Assembly: GCA_014284505.1 (NCBI GenBank)
Contig: JAAFYY010000001.1
Coordinates: 4,712,001-4,776,000, forward strand
DNA: 64,000 bases
Reading direction: 5' to 3'
Source: Streptacidiphilus sp. 4-A2
Lineage (GTDB): Bacteria; Actinomycetota; Actinomycetes; Streptomycetales; Streptomycetaceae
Shown here: positions 38,546 through 48,912 of the stretch, piece after piece
Position numbering within the stretch: position 1 is the stretch's first letter
Layout: every line of letters begins with the position of its first letter
Position numbers and translations under genes: made by a program
The notes under the pieces: generated by a model
Databases searched by the model: none
What the model was told of the DNA's origin: nothing
The model's input: the letters and a program-made list of their open reading frames with translations, nothing else

Positions 38546-41500
38546 CTATCGGATGCGCGGTCCTTGCTGGTCCGGGCGCTGGCGCGGCGGCTGCTGGACC
38601 TGGGGCTGCTGCTGCTCGGGTCGGCGGTCGGGACGCTCGGCCGGCTGCTGCGGCTGGGCATCGCGGCGGACCGGGGAGGAGCTTCGGGCAGTTCGGCCAT
38701 TGCGAGCCTGGACCTGCTCACGGTGAGCAGCGCGCTCGGCGGCGCGGCCCGCGCGGCGCCGCTCAGCGAGGCTCGGCTCCGCCGCCGCCGCCGCCGGGGA
38801 GGCTTCGGTGGTTTCCGGGGCTACGGTCGGCGCGTTCTTCGGACGGTTCTCCGAGGCGAGGTGGCCGCGTTCGGTCATCACGGTGGTCAGCGGGTCCACG
38901 ACGGTGACGAAGCGCAGGGCGGCGTTGTCGGTGACCGGGGTGTGCTGGAGCCACGTGGCGCCGGTGCGGGTGGCGATGTCGTCGATGACGGTCTGCTGGC
39001 TGGGGCGTGAGGGTCTGGAAGACGTCCGCCGCGAGCTGGCCGCGGGCGGTGTCGTCGGGCGTCGGCGTGGTGCTGCTGGGTGCGGTGCCGGTGCGGGCGA
39101 GGTTGCTGGCGGCGAGGGCGGAGGCGGCGGCTGCCCAGTAGGCGGTGTGTCCGGCGCGGCCTTGTTCGATGTAGGGGCCGGCGGGCTGGGCGGGGTTGTT
39201 GTCGGTGACCTGGTACTGGTCGCGGTAGGCGGCGATGGTGGCCAGGTGCCGGTCCAGGTGGCGCGGGCGTCGGGTCGGCGGGGGCGTCGCCCAGGCTCTG
39301 GCTCCAGTCGGGGCGGGTGGTGGTGACGCGCTCGGCGAGGGCGGTCATCCGGTCGGCGATGAGCTGGGCGGGTCGTCCAGGTAGGTGCGGTGGGCCGGGC
39401 GCATGGCGGTGTTGTGCTGCGACGCGGTCACCCAGCCGGGCAGGTCCTGGCGCACGGCAGCGCTGGCTTCCTGGAGGGCGCGGGCGTGCTGGAGCACCTG
39501 GTCCAGCCGGCCCGTGCCGCTGGAGTTGACGAAGGCGTCGGTGAGGTCGCTGCCGCTGACCTCGGCGGCCTTGAGGTCCAGGCCAGGGTGCGCCCTGCTC
39601 GGCCTGGCGGTCGGTCGTGCGCTGATCGGTGCCGGGGTGGGGCCGTGGCGAGGTATCGGTTGATGCGCCAGGCCATGAGCAGGCTGACGCTGTCCGCGCT
39701 GTCGATGGGGCGCGCTTCGACGGCCCGGCGCAGCAGCTGGTCGGGTCGGTGGCCGGCGTTTCGGCGCGGCGCAGTGCCGCGGTGGGACGGGCCAGGCGGC
39801 TTCGGTGCGGACTTGTTCGGCGAGGTGGTCGGCCAGGGCGTGGTGGGCTGCGGCCTGGTGGCGCAGGGCAGCCGGGACTCGGTGCTCGGATGCAGGGATG
39901 CCGCGCTGGACGGCGAGTTCGCTGGTCTGGGTGGTGAGGTCGTGCAGGGGTTTGTCGCTGCGGGTGGTGCGGGCGTGGGCGGTGTCGAGCAGCAGGTTGG
40001 TGTCGTGGCCGGCCTGGTGGGCGGCGACGAGGACGGCGGCGAGCTGGGGCCAGTCGCGGTGCTCGGTGACGGTCGCTATGGTGGTTCCGGCTCGTTCGGC
40101 GGCGGCAGCGGCGTACCGGTCCAGGTCGGTGGCGGAGATGTAGGGGTGGCCTGCGGGCGTGGTGTCGGAGGCTGCGATGGTGCGCAGCGCGAACGGCGTG
40201 TTCGTCGCGGTCTGGGGGTTGAAGGTGGTGGTGTTCAGGCCCAGGAGTGCGGCGTAGCGGGTGGCGTCGGCTGCGGTGGCTGGTGGAGGTGGGCGGGGCC
40301 TGGTGGTGCTCGTCGGTGTGGTGGTTGATGCGCCAGGCGAGGAGTTGGGCGGGTGAGTCGGCGGTGGTCAGGTCGCCTTGGCGGGCGGCTGCGGCGAGCA
40401 GTTGCTCGGCCTGCCAGCCGTCGCCCTGGGCAGCGCGGAGTGCGCGGGTGACCGCGCTGAAGGCGGGGTCCGCGGTGATGGCCTGGCCGAGGTCGGGGCA
40501 AGGACGGTGGTGGTGAGCTGGGCGTAGTGCTGGCGGGTGAGGGTGTCGGTGGCGTGGTCGTAGCGCGGGACCAGGGTGGACAGCGAACCGGCTTCCTCCT
40601 GGGCCTCCTTGATGGTGTCGGTGGCCGAGTGCTGGGCGCCTTCGCGAGCCAGGACGCGTTCGAGGACTTCGCGGGCGGCGAAGGTGTCGGGGTCGTGGCG
40701 GGTGGCGTCCATCTGCTCGTCGGTGTCGAACGCGAGCAGTTCGTGGGTGACGGTGTAGACGGTGGTCTTTTCGCGGGCGCGGGAGAGCTGGACGTACAGC
40801 TGCTCGCGGGTCATGTCCTCGGTGACCAGCGGGTGGGCGGTGTCCACGGTGCCGCCCTGGGAGCGCATCACGGTGGAGGCGTAGAGCAGCTGGACGCCTG
40901 CGGCGACGTAGTCGGCGGGCAGCGTGAGGCGGCCTCGGTGTTCGAGGTGGCGGACCTTGAGCGAGCCGTCGTCGTGGCGCTTGACGACCTCCCAGGCGTC
41001 GCCGTTCTTCACGAAGTCGCGGCCCCGGTTGGTGGTGATCTTGCGGTTGTTGTCGCGGGTGACGATCCAGTCGCCGCGTCCGGCCCGGTTGCCGTCGGCC
41101 AGGAGCACGCCGTCGGTCTCGACTTGGCCGGCGGCCACGCGGTCCTCGCGGGCGCGGGCGGACAGGGCGGTGACGTCGGTGTTGGTGGCGGTGCTGATCA
41201 GGGTGGTCTTCCCGGCCAGCATGTCGGTGCGCCAGCCCTGGTAGGCGGCATCGACCATGGCCTGCCGCGACCCGCCGATGATGCGCTCGCCTCGCTCGTA
41301 GAAGTCGAGACCGGCCCCGTCGCCGACGCGCAGCTTGAGGGTGGCGGCAGCCTCGTCCTTGTTGGTGAAGCGGTGCAGGGTGGTGAGTTCGTAGGCGCCG
41401 GCCTCCTGGTGGATCTGGCGCAGGATGCCGCCCGCCTCCACCGAGGACAGCTGGCGGTAGTCGCCCAGCAGCCGCACCACCGCGCCGCGGGCGGCGGCGT

Positions 41501-43532
41501 ACTTCACCAGGGCATCGACGTTGAAGGTGCCCGCCATGCCGGCCTCGTCCACCAGCACCACGTCACCGGGGCGAAGGGCGAACGAGGCGCGGCTGCGGGG
41601 CACGGTGCCGCCGCTGCGCAGGGCGTTGGCGGCGGGGCCGTGGGTGTACTCCCACAAGAACTTGTGCAGGTTCTCGGCCGGGCGGCCGAGGTCCTTGGCC
41701 AGCACGGCGGCGGATGCCGCGGAGGTGGCCAGCGGGATGACGCGCTGCCCGGCCTGGGCGGCGACGTGGACGTACGCCTGCATGGCCGTGGTCTTGCCGG
41801 AGCCGCCGGGGCCAAGGCCCAGGACGACCATGCGGGGGTCGGTGGCGAAGCCGGCGACCAGGGCGCGCTGTCCCTCGTCCAGGCTCTTGGCGCGGCTCTC
41901 GAAGCCGTCGATGGCGGCCGAGACGAACGGTCCGGACAGGCCGAACCGCGGTGGCGGTCAGGGCGGCGGTGACGACGCGCCGTTCGGCGCCAGCACGGCC
42001 TGGGAGGTAGCGCAGCCCCGCGTGCGGCTCGAAGACGCTGCTGCCGTCGGAGCGCTGGAGCTCTGTGGGCCTGATCAGGGCAGGTGCGGTGACGACCACG
42101 CTGCGCTGCGGAGCCAGTGCCGCGGCAACGACCGCTGCCGTCCAGGCGTCGTGCTGCTCACGGTCGGCGGGGGCGAGGTCGCGCACCAGGCGCTCGGCCT
42201 GGGCGCGCACGTTCCACACCGTCCACACCGCCCGCTCCTCCCCCACCGCGGCGATCACCTGGTCCGCGAGGGCGGCGAAGTCGTGCTCTACGGCGGTGGC
42301 CGACTCTGCGGGCTGGGCGGGGTTGGGGACGGCTGCCATGAGCTGCTGAACGGCGTTGGGGCCTGGGCCTCGGTGAGGCTGCGGGTCCAGTCGGCGCGCA
42401 TCTCGGCCAGGGAGCGGGCGGCCTTCTTGCCCTCGCGGGTGTCCAGGTTGGCCTGCCGCGCCAGCTTGTGCGAGACCGCCTTCGACGGGTCGCGGCCGTG
42501 GTCGGCACGGTAGGTGCGCAGCAGCTGCTCGTAGCGCGCTTCGATCTCGGTGCGGCGCGCGGAGAAGTGGGTGACGAACTCGGTGGGGACGCCGGTGATC
42601 TCGCGCACCGGCTGCTTCTTGCCGGGGCTCTCGCGGGCCTCGAAGGTGACGCCGAGGCGGGCGGTCAGCTCGGTCTCGAAGCGGGTGTTGTAGAACTCGG
42701 AGGCGGCCACGGTGGTCGCGTACAGGGAGCGGGCGTCCAGCGCCCGCCACTTCCCGTCCACGCCCAACACCTTGAGACGGCGACGTGGGTGTGCAGGTTC
42801 GGGTCGCCGGCACGCGAGTCGAAGTGGTCGAACTGGGCGGCGATCAAGCCCTTCGTCTCGATCTGGGCCTGCCCGGTGGAGCCGGTACGGGTGAACGCGG
42901 CGTGCTCCTCCAGCAGCTCCATCGCGGCGTCCCGGGCGGCTTCGTGCGCCTGGCGCACGGCCGCGCGGACCTCATCGCGCTCGTCCAGCGCCCACACCAG
43001 GGCTGCGGACTTCACCGGCGCGAACACCACATCGAAGCCAGCCACCGCCGCGCTGGCGCGCGGACTCCTCCCGCTTCACCTTGCCCACCTCCGCAGTGGT
43101 CGGCGTGCGCCTGGCCTGCTGCTCCAGCACGTCCAGCCGCTCAGCGACACGGGACTCGAACGAGGCCAGCGCCTTGTACTCGGGGAAGGCCCGGCCCAGG
43201 GTCGCGGACTTCACCGCGGCGGCGACGACCTTCTCCCGCTGTTCCTTGCCCATGTCGGCGGTGACCTTCGCCTCCAGGTAGGCGGCGATGATCCGCGTCG
43301 CGTCCGGGTGCTGGCCCAGGCCGTAGAGGTGCTTCATCTGCTCCTCGGTCACGGTCTGCCCAGCCAGGTCCAGCAGCGGGGCGCCGGAGCCGACCCAGAT
43401 GCCCGGAGGGTTGCCCTTGGCGGTGTAGTAGTCGGCGGCCGACTGGCCCCGCTGACGCTGCACGTCGCCGCCCGCGACCTGCCGTGTCAGGTAGGTGTAG
43501 CCCGTCCCGCTGGTGAGCTTGTGGATGGTCAT
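38546..43532 (-). CDS. MobF relaxase-helicase (TraA/TrwC-like)
   Basis: Nicks the transfer origin and unwinds the strand moved in conjugation. About 1,660 residues, broken by many frameshifts. ATG 43532 gives MTIHKLTSGTGYTYLTRQV; the Tyr motif SAADYYTAKGNPPGIWVG follows, then the metal-binding HUH motif DHFDSRAGDPNLHTHV (about residue 240). The helicase part has Walker A GLGPGGSGKTTAM (about residue 574), Walker B VLVDEAGMAGTFN, and LYASTVMRSQGGTVDTAH with QLYVQLSRAREKTTVYTV. The frame from 40368 to 41831 is unbroken; the region 38,900-40,370 is badly scrambled. The C-terminal tail is Gln/Pro/Arg-rich. Ties the region 38-58 kb to a conjugative element. Confidence 0.85.
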
Positions 43533-43755
43533 CAACGCGACCACCGCCGGTTCAATTCAGCCGGGATACAGCGAGGAGACGGCGCTATTCGCGCCGCCTT
43601 TTCCACTGCTCCCGATCGTGTCATGGGAGCAGCTTATGTCCGCGAAGCGGGCCATGCTCAGAATATCTGCAAGAGGTGTCTGGCTGACTTGGCTGATCCT
43701 GACTAATGGCAGGTCAGCGCAGGTACGTGGTCGGACGAGGAAGTTTTTTCTCGGC

Positions 43756-43795
43756 TCACTTCTCGTCACTTCTCATTACTTCTCGCTGTTTCTCC
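43756..43795. repeat. Four tandem 10-base repeats upstream of the relaxase
   Basis: TCACTTCTCG, TCACTTCTCA, TTACTTCTCG and CTGTTTCTCC follow one another without gaps, preceded by a T run. They lie in the 317-base gap (43,533-43,849) between the divergent relaxase and small DNA-binding genes. This is the expected position of a transfer origin or of the binding site of an accessory protein. A short inverted repeat, GGCGC-TATTC-GCGCC, lies nearby at about 43582-43596. Confidence 0.7.
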
Positions 43796-43849
43796 AGAAG
43801 GCAATACAGGGGCTTTTCCACCTGGGCTTCTGTGGTTATGGTGCTGTGC

Positions 43850-44333
43850 ATGAGTGGACGAATTTCAGCGTCGCGGTCGGCGGCGGTAAAGGCAGCACAG
43901 GAAGCCAAGGCGCGTCGGGATGCACTGCGTCTCGCACACGAGCGGATGGTGGAGTCGGCGCTCGCCGACTGGTACGAGGGGAGGGCGGGCGGAGGACTTG
44001 CGCACGAAGGCGCAGACGCGGGCGGCGCAGATCCTCGCCGATGCCGAGGCCGCTGCCGCGGCCGGAGGCCGCGGCACGGCGGGCGCTCCGGATGCTGGTC
44101 GGCCTCAACGAGACGCGCGATCAGATCGCCGGCCTGACGGGGCTCACGCTGTCGGAGGTGCGGAACGAACTGGCCACGGCCGAGGCGGAGGCAGGGCGTA
44201 CTCCGGCGACTGCGCAGGGGACGATCACACAGCAGAGCCACCGGCGAGCGGGACCGTCACGGCGCTCCCTCCGGCCAACGCTTCTGACTCGGGAAGTAGC
44301 AGCCCAGCGGAAGCCGCGCCGGCCCCGCTGTGA
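43850..44333 (+). CDS. Small DNA-binding-like protein next to the relaxase
   Basis: About 161 residues with two frame breaks (near 43985 and 44200). ATG 43850: MSGRISASRSAAVKAAQEAKARRDA, a basic helix, then KAQTRAAQILADAEAAAAAG. It continues with AARRALRMLVGLNETRDQIAGLTGL and SEVRNELATAEAEAG, which is a helix-turn-helix-like sequence. The Ser/Ala/Pro tail ends SSSPAEAAPAPL. A small basic gene divergent from a MobF relaxase, with repeats between them, suggests a relaxosome accessory protein or regulator of transfer. Inferred only. Confidence 0.55.
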
Positions 44334-44360
44334 TGGCAGGGCGGGAAGTCCCCGCCGCTG

Positions 44361-44412
44361 GATGTGCCGATGCCCGGCAACAGGAGTACCTGTTGCCGGG
44401 CATCGGCACATC
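44361..44412. terminator. 24-base perfect bidirectional terminator
   Basis: GATGTGCCGATGCCCGGCAA-CAGG (44361-44384) and its exact complement (44389-44412) enclose the loop AGTA. It lies between two convergent genes (43,850 plus and 44,433 minus). Confidence 0.8.
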
Positions 44413-44432
44413 TGCGCACAGATCGTGCGAGT

Positions 44433-45332
44433 TCAACGCCTCCAGAACGTGTCGAACTCGGCAGGGTCGTACTGCTTGATCTCTGCTTCCGGGTCCACGG
44501 GTGCGGGCACCTGACCTTCGGCGTCGCGGGCTCGCTTGAGGCGGTGGCTGACGGCCCCGATGGTGACGCCGTAGTGCGCGGCGAGCTCGCTCGCGCTGCG
44601 CGGGGCGCTGCGCCACTCCCGTTCGGCGGCGGTGAGCCTGGGCTTCTCGGTGCGGAGGCTGTAGCCCAGCTTCTTCAGCTCGGCCAGCAGTGCCTTGCGG
44701 GCCACACGCGAGAGCGTCCGACCTTGCCGGTGGACATGGCGGCAAGGTCGGGTCGGCGCAGCAACGACTTCGCGGCCTCCCTGCTCAGCCCGGTCTCCTC
44801 CTGGACGCCGTTGATGTCGATATCGTCCTCGGCGAGCTTGGCGGTGGACACGGCCGGGCTGTTGCTGTTGCTGGGGGCAGCGTTCACCGGACGGATGCCT
44901 CCGAGGGTGCTGCGGCGGGAGAGCCACGCAGCCACGTCGCCGACCCGTCGGCGCCCAAGGGAGTCCCCGGGGGAACGGGTCATTGCTGTTCGGGCCGTAC
45001 AGAGCGGGGTAGGCACTGACCGTTCCTGCCGGGAGCCCCGTGCGCTCCGCGATGTTGGGCAGGGTGACCAACTCGGTGGGGTCTCCGCCGAGCTTGCTGG
45101 CGTCGATGCGGCCGGCCTCGTTGTCGGCCAGGACCTGGGCGACGGCAGCGTTGGGGTAGAGGACGGCTTTGCCGCGCTTGCCGACCGACGCGGGCCACGC
45201 CGGGAGCTTCATCCAGTTCCGCACCGTGGCGACGGAGACGCTGCGGGCCTCGGCGATCTCCTGCGCCGTGATCTCGTCGGGGAGTCCCGCTAGGCGGGCA
45301 GCCGTTGGCTCTGGCGTGATCTCGGCGGACAA
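44433..45332 (-). CDS. Modular helix-turn-helix protein
   Basis: About 300 residues with four helix-turn-helix-like units: ITAQEIAEARSVSVATVRNW; LPNIAERTGLPAGTVSAYPA followed by GRRRVGDVAAWLSRR; NGVQEETGLSREAAKSLLRR; and SASELAAHYGVTIGAVSHRLKRARD. The last 30 residues are acidic (PEAEIKQYDPAEFDTFWRR). Two frame breaks, near 44960 and 44715, are repaired to join these units. A TTG at 45332 preceded by GAGGAG is the likely start. Repeated DNA-binding units suggest binding to a long or repeated site, such as replication, partition or transfer control. The 240 bases upstream show no gene. Confidence 0.6.
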   Translation of the reverse strand: MSAEITPEPTAARLAGLPDEITAQEIAEARSVSVATVRNWMKLPAWPASVGKRGKAVLYPNAAVAQVLADNEAGRIDASKLGGDPTELVTLPNIAERTGLPAGTVSAYPALYGPNSNDPFPRGLPWAPTGRRRGCVALPPQHPRRHPSGERCPQQQQQPGRVHRQARRGRYRHQRRPGGDRAEQGGREVVAAPTRPCRHVHRQGRTLSRVARKALLAELKKLGYSLRTEKPRLTAAEREWRSAPRSASELAAHYGVTIGAVSHRLKRARDAEGQVPAPVDPEAEIKQYDPAEFDTFWRR

Positions 45333-45573
45333 TCTGATCGGTCTCCTCGTTGCTGGTGGCGAAGCGCAACCTGCGGCGAATGACCTCGGACTGATGCAGT
45401 TGGTCAGGTTCGTGCCGCGGGGCACCTACGTCATGGGCTAATTTAGCTGCTGCGAGATCGCACCAGCGGGTGTCCTCGTGGGAGGCGACCGGCGGCTTGC
45501 CCAGCCGGTCCGTGAGGCCGGCACGACCTCTTCGGAGGACGTGCCGCTGGTCGCCGTCATCTTCCTTCTGCCG

Positions 45574-46767
45574 CTACGCGGCGGTGGTGAGGACCGAACG
45601 CTCACAGGTCAGCTGCGGCTGCTCCGAGAGCAGCCTGTGCCACCAGACCTCGAACCCCTTGCGCTGCTTCGGCACGGCTCCGGCTGGAGCAACGGCGAGG
45701 CAGTGCTCGACTGCGGGGAAGACCTGTCTGCGGGGCGATTACCTCGGCCCGTGTGATCCCGTACTGGTCCACGGTCCCGTACGCCTGCCTTGCGGCCAGC
45801 CAGTGGATCGCGGCCTCCACTTCCGCGCGGCTGCCGGTGTGGTGGATGCCGACGGATCGCCAGGCAGCTCCCTTCCTGTCGGGTCGTCACGGCGGGGGTG
45901 GATGATCCGGCGCACGTCGTAGAGCGTCCATTCCTGGCCTGGGTCTTCGAGCCGCTGCTCGAAGCGGCGCTGAACGTCGGCTAGGCCGTGGTCCAGCACT
46001 ACCTGCCGTGCGGAGAGCTTCCCGAAGAGGCGGGAGCGCGGGTTGAGCGCGAGAGCGGTGTGCTCCAGCGCGAGCGCGAGCGCACCGACCTCCGGTTCGG
46101 CCCGCCAGCGCTCCACCAGCTCGGGCAATCCGCGCCGGCTTGCGGCGAAGGGGCAGTAACCGCAGGCCGAGCGAGACCAGCGCTGCCCGAACTGCGCGCG
46201 CAGGTAGGCGTCACAGTCGTCGCGGTCCCATGCCCAGTCGGTGATAAGCGGATACTCTGGGCGACGGTTCGCGGTGGCGTAGTCCTGATCGCGGAGCGCA
46301 CGCCGGGCCTCCTCGGCGGCGAAGCCAAGGATGTGCCGGAACGGCTGACCGCGGAACTCCTCGGCATACCAGCGATCCAGCACATCGCCCTTCGCCGCCA
46401 GCTGCACAGGCGCCGCTTCGCGGCGACCTGGGGACAGTGCCGCTCGCCATCAGTTCGTCCGAGAGCCGCCACGGCCGCGCATGATCATCCTCTTCGGTGA
46501 GCGTGAGTCGTCCAGGACGACGTACCCGCCCGCCTGCGATGCGCGGGCCAGCTGGACGTAGCGCACCCGGTGCTCGCGCATCAGCGGCAGCAGGTGCCGT
46601 TCCATGAGCTGCCGGGTCACGTCCGGCTCGTCCCCGGTCATGGCGGTGACCACGGTCAGGTTGCTCAGCGGAAAGCTGCGGCTGGCCGGCTCGACCAGCC
46701 AGCGCGTCAGAATGGCGGCACTATCGATGCCCATGCCGAAACTGAGGGCAACCGGCATCCCGCTCAT
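45574..46767 (-). CDS. PP-loop protein, PAPS-reductase-like (second)
   Basis: ATP pyrophosphatase-type protein of the PAPS reductase family, about 398 residues. PP-loop near the N terminus: VALSFGMGIDSAAIL. Further features: TAMTGDEPDVTRQLMERHLLP, then WDRDDCDAYLRAQFG and a Cys pair in SACGYCPFAASRRGLPEL. Repaired breaks near 46460, 46400, 45850 and 45730 extend it to EVEAAIHWLAARQAYGTVDQYG, VPKQRKGFEVWWHRLLSEQ and a stop at 45574-45576. The ATG overlaps the upstream stop (ATGA at 46764-46767). Such proteins in plasmids and phages are not sulfate reducers; DndC and IbrA are relatives. Role here unknown. Confidence 0.7.
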
Positions 46768-47627
46768 GCCGCGCACCCGGCTTCGGGCCAGAGCCGGCCG
46801 ACGGAGCCGCAGGCGGCAAGTGGGTGCTGCCGGGTCAGTGCCTCCGGTGGCAGGGCCTGGGCCTCCTGGATGATCCGCTCCATGGACCAGTCATTGCGGA
46901 AGCGGTGGCCGATCTCCGCCTCCACCTGTGCGTACTCGGCCGCCTGCTCGGGGTTCAGCCGGGCGGAGACCAGCAGATCCCGACGTGACGCGAGAGGGCA
47001 CAGCCGACAGGACAAGCGGCTGACGTGGGCATAGGCGGGGTGCGACGGTGCGCCGCTTCGCTGAATGGTCTGCCAGACCTGGTCGGTGCTGTAGCGGAGG
47101 ACCGGGTGCCAGACGGTGATCTGCTTCCGGCTGGTGCTCACCGCGTGGTCCAGGGCGAGCACGGGCCGCTGAGCTCGGGCACGGCTCTCTTCCGCGCGGA
47201 TGCCGAGTGCGGTCAGCAGCCGGGCCGGTCGGCCCGGTGCTGGGGAGACGCTGCGTGCGAGCTCGGTGTAGAACTTCCTGGCGACGTCCCTCTTCATCGC
47301 GCTGGTGCAGTACCTGGCCCGAGCACTCATCCACATACCGCGGTGGCGCACCATGTCCAGCAGGGTCCCCTGCTCGCGTCGGCGGACCGCGAACCGCACG
47401 CCATAGAAGTTGGCCTGGGCGCGGGCCAGGTCAGCAGCGCCCTCCCAATCTGCGGAACCGAGATCGCAGTGCAGGACGACGATGCGGTCCAACACCCCGG
47501 CGTCGTCGGCGAGGGTGACGCCCCGGTCCAGGGCCGCGAGCCCGTCCTTGCCACCGGAGAGGCTGAACACCAGGGCGTCATAGCTGCGCAGCCGTCTCCG
47601 GCGGGCTGCGGATGATGGAGTGCTCAT
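46764..47627 (-). CDS. PP-loop protein, PAPS-reductase-like (first)
   Basis: 287 residues, intact frame. PP-loop VFSLSGGKDGLAALDRG (about residue 21), IVVLHCDLGSADWEG, then Cys-containing ARYCTSAMKRDVARKFY and SCRLCPLASRRDLLVSARLNP, matching the PAPS-reductase-like family on mobile elements. ATG 47627 overlaps the stop of the DUF2637 gene (ATGA), and its own stop overlaps the next PP-loop gene, so three genes are translationally coupled. The pair of unlike PP-loop proteins side by side is notable. Possible roles: nucleic-acid modification, or an IbrA-like partner of the ParB-family protein at 56,663. Confidence 0.8.
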   Translation of the reverse strand: MSTPSSAARRRRLRSYDALVFSLSGGKDGLAALDRGVTLADDAGVLDRIVVLHCDLGSADWEGAADLARAQANFYGVRFAVRRREQGTLLDMVRHRGMWMSARARYCTSAMKRDVARKFYTELARSVSPAPGRPARLLTALGIRAEESRARAQRPVLALDHAVSTSRKQITVWHPVLRYSTDQVWQTIQRSGAPSHPAYAHVSRLSCRLCPLASRRDLLVSARLNPEQAAEYAQVEAEIGHRFRNDWSMERIIQEAQALPPEALTRQHPLAACGSVGRLWPEAGCAA

Positions 47628-48731
47628 GCCTGTGCCTTCTGTCGTGCGTTGCTGGGGGCGGGGGCGGGGCTGGCGTTCCGCGTCGGCCTCTTGGGCGCGT
47701 TGGGGAACTCCGTGACGGAGGCGAGGGCCTCGTAGTCCTGGTGCTCTTCGTCAGGTTGTTGGACCGCTGTGGCGGCTCGGTCCGGATGGCCTCGGCGAAC
47801 GGTTGGGTCCGTGCGTCCTGGACGGCACGTCGTGCCTCGGCAACGCGCTTCTCGCACCACGACAGGCTGTAGCCGCTTGTACGGGTCAGCTCCTCGTAGT
47901 CCGGTGTCCAGCCCTCGTCCGCAGTGATCTCGGCGCGCAGCTTCCGCACGACATCAGTCCGGCTTGGGCGGCCCGCGATACCGGCCTTGCTGGCGGCGGC
48001 GCGTTCCTCGGGGCCGTCGCCCATCTCCCGCGGCCATCGCCCGCCGCGCGCAGTTGCCTGGCAGCGGAGGAATCGGGGGCACCGCGCCGCCGTGCGGGCT
48101 CCGGCTCGGGCCGTGCGGGTTCCCGCCGTACGGGTTCAGGCTCGGGCCGTACGGGTTCCGACCGTACGGGTTCCGACCGTACGGATTCCGACCGTACGGA
48201 TTCCGGCTCGGGCCTTACGGGCTCGGGCCTTACGGGCTCGGGCCGTACGGGCTCGGGCCGTACGGGCTCGGGCCGTACGGGTTCCGGGCCGGGCCGTACG
48301 GGTTCCGACTCCGGCCGTACGACCGGAGCCCTGGTCTCAATCAGGGCCGCCACCGCCAGAAAGGCGACCTGGGGCCACGCAGCCATGACGCAGCCCCAGA
48401 TCGTCGGCTGCGCGGTGGCCAGGTTGCTGGCCAAGCTCATGGCAACGCCAAGGACGAGTACGCCGCGCGGCCAGCCGGTCGGCTGGCAGCGCCGGCGGCG
48501 GCGGCGAATCTCGGTGATGGCGGCGGTGGCCATGAGCTCGACGCTGGCGGCGATGGCGTCGGCCACCCAGCCGCCCTGGCCGGAGTCCACAGCCACGCTC
48601 TGCACGTGCGAGAAGCTGACGGAGAACGCGCAGAGGCCGAGAACGGCGGCCACGATGGTGGCGGTTGCCTCCTCGCTCCTCGGTACGTTGTCGGTGGCGG
48701 CCTTCACCTCCGTGGTGTTGCTGTTCGTCAC
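47624..48731 (-). CDS. DUF2637 membrane protein with EPVRP repeats (SpdB-like)
   Basis: About 369 residues. The N-terminal half is a DUF2637 domain with four membrane segments (TIVAAVLGLCAFSVSFSHVQS; VADAIAASVELMATAAI; GVLVLGVAMSLASNLATAQ; VMAAWPQVAFLAVAALI), known from actinomycete plasmid transfer or spread (Spd) genes. A low-complexity linker of about 14 EPVRP-type repeats follows (48,115-48,320). The C-terminal part has a helix-turn-helix-like region (RKLRAEITADEGWTPDYEELTRTSGYSLSWCEKRVAEAR). Two frame breaks, near 48015 and 47755, are repaired; the end is NASPAPAPSNARQKAQA. GTG 48731 overlaps the upstream stop. Confidence 0.75.
48115..48320 (-). repeat. Coding tandem repeat, EPVRP units
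   Basis: A 15-base unit, roughly GTACGGGCTCGGGCC on the plus strand with one-base variants (GGTTCC for GGCTCG), is repeated about 14 times. It encodes EPVRP/ESVRS in the DUF2637 protein. The unit is in frame and part of the linker. Confidence 0.8.
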
Positions 48732-48910
48732 CGGCGCGGTCCGAGCGTGCGGGACAGCTCGCTGAAGCTGGCGGCCTGGACGATCAGGTCGGCATGCTTC
48801 AACAGCGTGCGGCTGACCTCCTCGCTGCTGCTGGGTCGGACACCGGCGAGGCGGCGCAGTTGGTCTGCGGCGTCGGCCAGCACCGCGCTGAGGGTGGTCA
48901 GGGTCCGCAC
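48728..48910 (-). CDS. Small hypothetical protein
   Basis: 60 residues, helical: GTG start VRTLTTLSAVLADAADQLRRLAGVR, ending SFSELSRTLGPRR. Starts two bases after the stop of the gene at 48,913 and its own stop overlaps the DUF2637 GTG. It could instead be the C terminus of the upstream gene if one base is missing near 48915. Function unknown. Confidence 0.5.
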   Translation of the reverse strand: MRTLTTLSAVLADAADQLRRLAGVRPSSSEEVSRTLLKHADLIVQAASFSELSRTLGPRR

Positions 48911-48912
48911 GG

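Noticed and set aside
40527..41972. Open plus-strand frame of about 481 codons
   Set aside because: Antisense of the relaxase helicase part, which has clear ATPase motifs.
48115..48320. Short regular repeats like a CRISPR array
   Set aside because: Units are 15 bases without spacers and lie in frame in a coding sequence.
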